Shown here piece after piece: positions 60,621 to 64,000 of a DNA stretch of 64,000 bases. This stretch comes from BOG-908 sp963751795. GTDB lineage: Bacteria > Pseudomonadota > Alphaproteobacteria > Acetobacterales > Acetobacteraceae. A model generated the notes under the pieces. The model saw only the letters and a list, made by a program, of their open reading frames with translations. It was not told the DNA's origin and ran no database searches. The position numbers and the translations under genes are program-made. The stretch covers positions 310,001 to 374,000 of the forward strand of contig CAVVVI010000003.1 of NCBI GenBank assembly GCA_963751795.1, in the 5' to 3' direction. Each line of letters starts with the position of its first letter. The stretch's first letter is position 1.

Positions 60621-61668
60621 ATGACCGACGGCCCGTTCGGCCTGCCCGTCAGCACCGAGGCGATGGAGGCCAAATCCGTCGATGCCCTGCCCACCGACCC
60701 GGGCTGGCAGTTCGAACCGAAATGGGACGGCTTCCGCTGCCTGGCCTACCGCTCCGGCCGCCACGTGGCCCTGCACGCCAAATCCGGCAAATCCCTCTCC
60801 CGCTACTTTCCGGAGGTCACCGCCGCCCTGGAAGCCGCGCCCTGGTGGCGGCTTCGTCCTCGACGGCGAACTCGCCATCCCGATCGGCGACAGCCTCTCG
60901 TTTGCCGCCCTGCAAGACCGCCTGCACCCCGCCGACACCCGCGTGCGCAAGCTCGCCGCCGCCACGCCCGCCCTGCTGATCCTGTTCGACTGCCTGTTCA
61001 CCGACCGCGCCGGCAACCTGCTCGCCGCACCTCTGGCAGAACGCCGCGCCGCGCTGGAACACCTCGCCGCGCGCATCGGCCCCGGCCACCGCATGCGCCT
61101 CTCCCCGATCACCCGCGACCGCGCCGAAGCGCAACGCTGGCTCGAGGCCACGCACGGCGCGCTGGACGGCGTCATCGCCAAACGCCTCGATGCGCCCTAC
61201 GCCCCCGGCAAGCGCGCCATGCTGAAGATCAAGCGCCTGCGCACCGCCGACTGCGTAGTGGGCGGCTTCCGCTACGCCCACGGCACCCGCCAGGTCGGCT
61301 CGCTCCTGCTCGGCCTCTACAACGGTGCCGGCCTGCTGGACCACGTGGGCTTCACCTCGGCCATCGCCAACGCCGACCGCCCGGCACTCACCGCCCGCCT
61401 CGAAGCCCTCGCCGGCGGCCCCGGCTTCACCGGCGACGCCCCGGGCGGCCCCAGCCGCTGGGCCACCGCAGAAAGCACCGCCTGGGAAGCACTGCACCCC
61501 GAACTGGTCGTCGAGATCGGCTACGACCACGCCAGCGAAGGCCGCTTCCGCCACGGCACCGCCCTGCTGCGCTGGCGCCCGGACAAAGCCCCCCGCCAAT
61601 GCACCCGCGACCAGATGCAGGAAGAAGCCCGCCCCGGCCTGCTGGTGAAAACCCTGCTCGCCACCTGA
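60621..61668 (+). CDS. ATP-dependent DNA ligase (LigC-type), frameshifted in this sequence
   Basis: The N-terminal frame from ATG 60621 has the nucleotidyl-transferase motif I EPKWDGFRCLAYR with the AMP-accepting lysine. One extra base between 60839 and 60853 breaks the frame. Beyond it FVLDGELAIP (motif IIIa), LDGVIAKRLDAPYAPGKRAM (motif IV-V) and LKIKRLRTADCVVGGF continue in the second frame to 61668. The repaired protein is about 348 residues with a C-terminal OB fold. No Ku gene or LigD polymerase domain is adjacent, so it resembles stand-alone LigC enzymes. A sequencing indel is likely. Confidence 0.82.
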
Positions 61669-61965
61669 GCCGCGCGCCGCCAATCTGCAACGCCAGCTTC
61701 TACGCCATCGTATTCAAAGCAACGTCGGTCCATCGCGACCACGCCTGCTGTATTCAGCAACAATCGAGACGCAGCCGAAAACCGAGCGTAATTGCCTTGC
61801 AAGAAGGGGCGGCAACCCACTAGCGTCACCTGCACAAACGGGCGCTCCCAGAACACAGTCGGCGATCATCGCACCGCCGCATCGTTCCGTTTGGCAAGCC
61901 GCCATCCCGCTAGCGCATATCGCAAACCTTTTAAGTGCTGACGCCAGTCTTGAGGAGACCGCATC
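61669..61965. other. Gene-free 297-bp gap
   Basis: The region between the ligase stop and the GloVer protein is lower in G+C than its neighbours. It has no ORF with a ribosome-binding site, no strong hairpin and no clear promoter boxes. GAGGAGA just before 61966 is the ribosome-binding site of the next gene. Confidence 0.6.
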
Positions 61966-64000
61966 ATGCTGTTCCGCGCCCTGGCCGCTCTCGCGATCGC
62001 CGCTTTGGGTGCCACCGGTGCCGCGCACGCGGCCAAACTGCGAACGCTGGCCACCATCCCGATGCGGCTCGACGGCGCCGACCCCGCCGCCCTCACCAAC
62101 GTCAACGGCACGCTTTACGGCGCCACCTATGGGGGCGGACTCAACGGTCAGGGTGCTATCTTCACGGTCAATCCCGTCACGGGCACCGAAACGGTGGTGT
62201 TCTCGTTCCCCGCCGGCAGCCCGAGCGGCGGCGCCGGCACCCTGCTCTATTACGGCGGCCTGCTCTACGGCTTCAACGACACCACGCTGTTCTCATTCAA
62301 TCCCGCCACCCACGCCTACCGCCCGCTGCACGTCTTCGACGGCGCAGGCGTGTCGCAGCCCGCCATCACGCTCACGCCGTTCGGCGGCCGGCTCTACGGC
62401 AATTCCTGCATCACCGGCGGCGATGTCACCGGCTCGCTGTTCAGCTACGATCCCGCATCCGCCACCGTCACCACCCTGTACGCGTTCACCGGCGGCGCCG
62501 ACGGCAATTGTCCCTCAGGGCTCGTGGCCGGCGGCAACCTGCTCTACGGCGCCACGCAATTGGGCGGCAGTGCGGCCAACGCGGGCACGCTGTTCAGCTT
62601 CGATCCGGCCACCAACAGCAAAACCACTTTCTATACCTTCCAGAACGGCGCCGACGGCGCGTCGCCGTACCTATTGATCCAGAGCGGCAACCGGATCTAC
62701 GGCATGTCTTCAACGTCGGTAGTGCTGGGCCAGCTGTTCAGCTTCAACCCCGCGACGGCAAGCCTCACCGTCGTGTACAAATTTCCATCGAGCAGCACGT
62801 GCGCCGGCTTCGCCACCAGTCCCCTGCTGCCGCTCGACGGCAAGCTCTATGGCGCCGCCGATGTGGGCAACACGCCATCCGGCTGTGGTAGCGAGCTGTA
62901 TTCCATCGATCCCGCCACCAACATGGTCGCAACGGTCTTCACTTTCCCCGCCAGCCAGTCGTATTCGTCCTACGGCGGGTTCGTCGCAATCGGCAATACG
63001 CTTTACGGAACCTCCAGCTTTGGCGGCCCGATCCTCGGCCAAAGCGGCGACGTTTTTAAACTCGACCTGATCACACGCACCAGCACCGTGCTCCACAACT
63101 TCGTGCAGCCGGACGGCAAAAACGATTTCACCTCGACGCTGCTGCCCATCGGTCGCCTCTATTACGGCGTCTCCGCATTCGGCGGCGACAACGATCGCGG
63201 CGCGTTGTTCTCTTTCGATCCCATCAGCAGCGCCATCACCATCCTGCACCATTTTAACGGCGCCGACGGCAGCAACCCGCATGGCGATCTGCTCTACAGC
63301 CACGGCTTTATCTGGGGCACCACACTCACCGGCGGCAGCAATGATGCCGGCGCCATCTTCAGCTTCGATCCCGCCACCAATGCCGAAGCCGTTGCGTATT
63401 CCTTCGCCGCCAGCAGCCGCGATGGCGCGCTACCGCTGGCAGGCCTGATCGATCTCGGCACCACATTCTACGGCACCACCTCGGCCGGCGGCGTGCACGG
63501 CGCCGGCACGATCTACACGTTCCACCCGGCCACGCAGCGCGAGCAGGTCGCCCACGCCTTTGCCAACGGCATCTACGGCACCCTGCCCAGCGGCCCGCTC
63601 ACCGCGCTCGGCGGTATCCTGTACGGCACCACGCAGGGCAGCTACGCCCAGAAGCGCGGCACGCTGTTCTCCTTCGATCCCGCAACGTTGCAGGAAACCA
63701 TCCTTTTCAGCTTCGATGGCGTCGGCAAGAATGCCCCGCAAGGCGCCCACCCCTATGCCGGTGTCGTCGTCCTCGGCGGCCTGCTCTACGGCACCACCAG
63801 CACCGGCGGCTTCTACAATTACGGCGGCACCGTCTTCAGTTTCGATCCTGCCTCCAACACGGAGAAGACCGTCTACACGTTCAACTACCACGGCCCGAAA
63901 GCCGCGCCCGGCATCGACTCGCAGGCGCCGCTCACAGTGTCGGGCACAACCCTGCTGGGCTCGACCTGGATCGGCCAGATCCGCCACCCCGGCGTGACCA
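61966..64000 (+). CDS. Large secreted GloVer-type tandem-repeat protein, partial
   Basis: The frame is open from ATG 61966 to the window edge (678 residues seen). A signal peptide (MLFRALAALAIAALGATGAA HA split at the cleavage site) precedes at least twelve repeats of about 50 residues. These have the pattern LYGTTxxGG ... GxLFSFDPAT, for example FYGTTSAGGVHGAGTIYTFH and LYGTTSTGGFYNYGGTVFSF. A thirteenth begins at LLGSTWIG. The repeats match the GloVer beta-propeller-like class found in choice-of-anchor secreted proteins. The C-terminal anchor, if any, lies beyond the window. Confidence 0.8.
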   Translation, partial: MLFRALAALAIAALGATGAAHAAKLRTLATIPMRLDGADPAALTNVNGTLYGATYGGGLNGQGAIFTVNPVTGTETVVFSFPAGSPSGGAGTLLYYGGLLYGFNDTTLFSFNPATHAYRPLHVFDGAGVSQPAITLTPFGGRLYGNSCITGGDVTGSLFSYDPASATVTTLYAFTGGADGNCPSGLVAGGNLLYGATQLGGSAANAGTLFSFDPATNSKTTFYTFQNGADGASPYLLIQSGNRIYGMSSTSVVLGQLFSFNPATASLTVVYKFPSSSTCAGFATSPLLPLDGKLYGAADVGNTPSGCGSELYSIDPATNMVATVFTFPASQSYSSYGGFVAIGNTLYGTSSFGGPILGQSGDVFKLDLITRTSTVLHNFVQPDGKNDFTSTLLPIGRLYYGVSAFGGDNDRGALFSFDPISSAITILHHFNGADGSNPHGDLLYSHGFIWGTTLTGGSNDAGAIFSFDPATNAEAVAYSFAASSRDGALPLAGLIDLGTTFYGTTSAGGVHGAGTIYTFHPATQREQVAHAFANGIYGTLPSGPLTALGGILYGTTQGSYAQKRGTLFSFDPATLQETILFSFDGVGKNAPQGAHPYAGVVVLGGLLYGTTSTGGFYNYGGTVFSFDPASNTEKTVYTFNYHGPKAAPGIDSQAPLTVSGTTLLGSTWIGQIRHPGVT

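Overview
The window is high-G+C DNA from an alphaproteobacterium, most likely Acetobacteraceae or a close relative. The supporting evidence is the split pntAA/pntAB/pntB transhydrogenase, a GapR-type DUF2312 protein, the adk gene directly behind secY, COQ9 and ATP12 family proteins, an SdhE-type factor next to recG and mfd, and many GTG/TTG starts. The family-level placement is inference; no 16S rRNA or other rRNA gene is present.

Layout. 1-7346 (mostly minus strand): pntB (cut by the window edge), pntAB, pntAA, a glutathione S-transferase, an ABC1 kinase, an M3 peptidase, gapR and a DUF1244 protein. 7436-10429 (plus): pyruvate kinase and glucose-6-phosphate dehydrogenase. 10521-18450: a Rieske protein without cytochrome b or c1 beside it, a lone Wzz/GumC-like protein, a cytochrome P450, a GT4 glycosyltransferase, rpsU, def-COQ9, a 25-codon membrane ORF and a YVTN beta-propeller. 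18482-46929 (all plus): one nearly continuous transcription/translation supercluster, in the order rplKA, rplJL, rpoBC, rpsL-rpsG-tuf, the S10 and spc operons through secY-adk, and rpsM-rpsK-rpoA-rplQ. fusA, secE, nusG and rpmJ are not at their common positions. 46991-64000: a strong terminator, a His/Met-motif secreted protein, rarA, an RluA-family pseudouridine synthase, AsmA, ATP12, Nudix, recG, sdhE-mfd, a DUF3096 protein, a short conserved-looking protein, an ATP-dependent DNA ligase, and the start of a large GloVer-type repeat protein.

Two families of non-coding repeats stand out. Family A is a MITE-like element of about 90-116 bp with 26-bp imperfect terminal inverted repeats. It is seen near 3165, 12960 and 17350, as a half copy near 10457, and as a 386-bp long form between rpoC and rpsL with a different, lower-G+C core. 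Family B is an AT-rich composite of nested palindromes. It occurs three times, each time in a gap of the supercluster: after rpoB, after tuf (inverted) and after rpoA. Placing the same multi-hairpin module beside RNA polymerase and EF-Tu genes is the most interesting signal here.

Five single-base frameshifts interrupt otherwise well-conserved genes (rpoB twice, mfd, the DNA ligase, the Nudix gene). Since rpoB is essential, indel errors in the assembly are the simplest explanation. No CRISPR array, tRNA, rRNA, prophage or complete insertion sequence was found.
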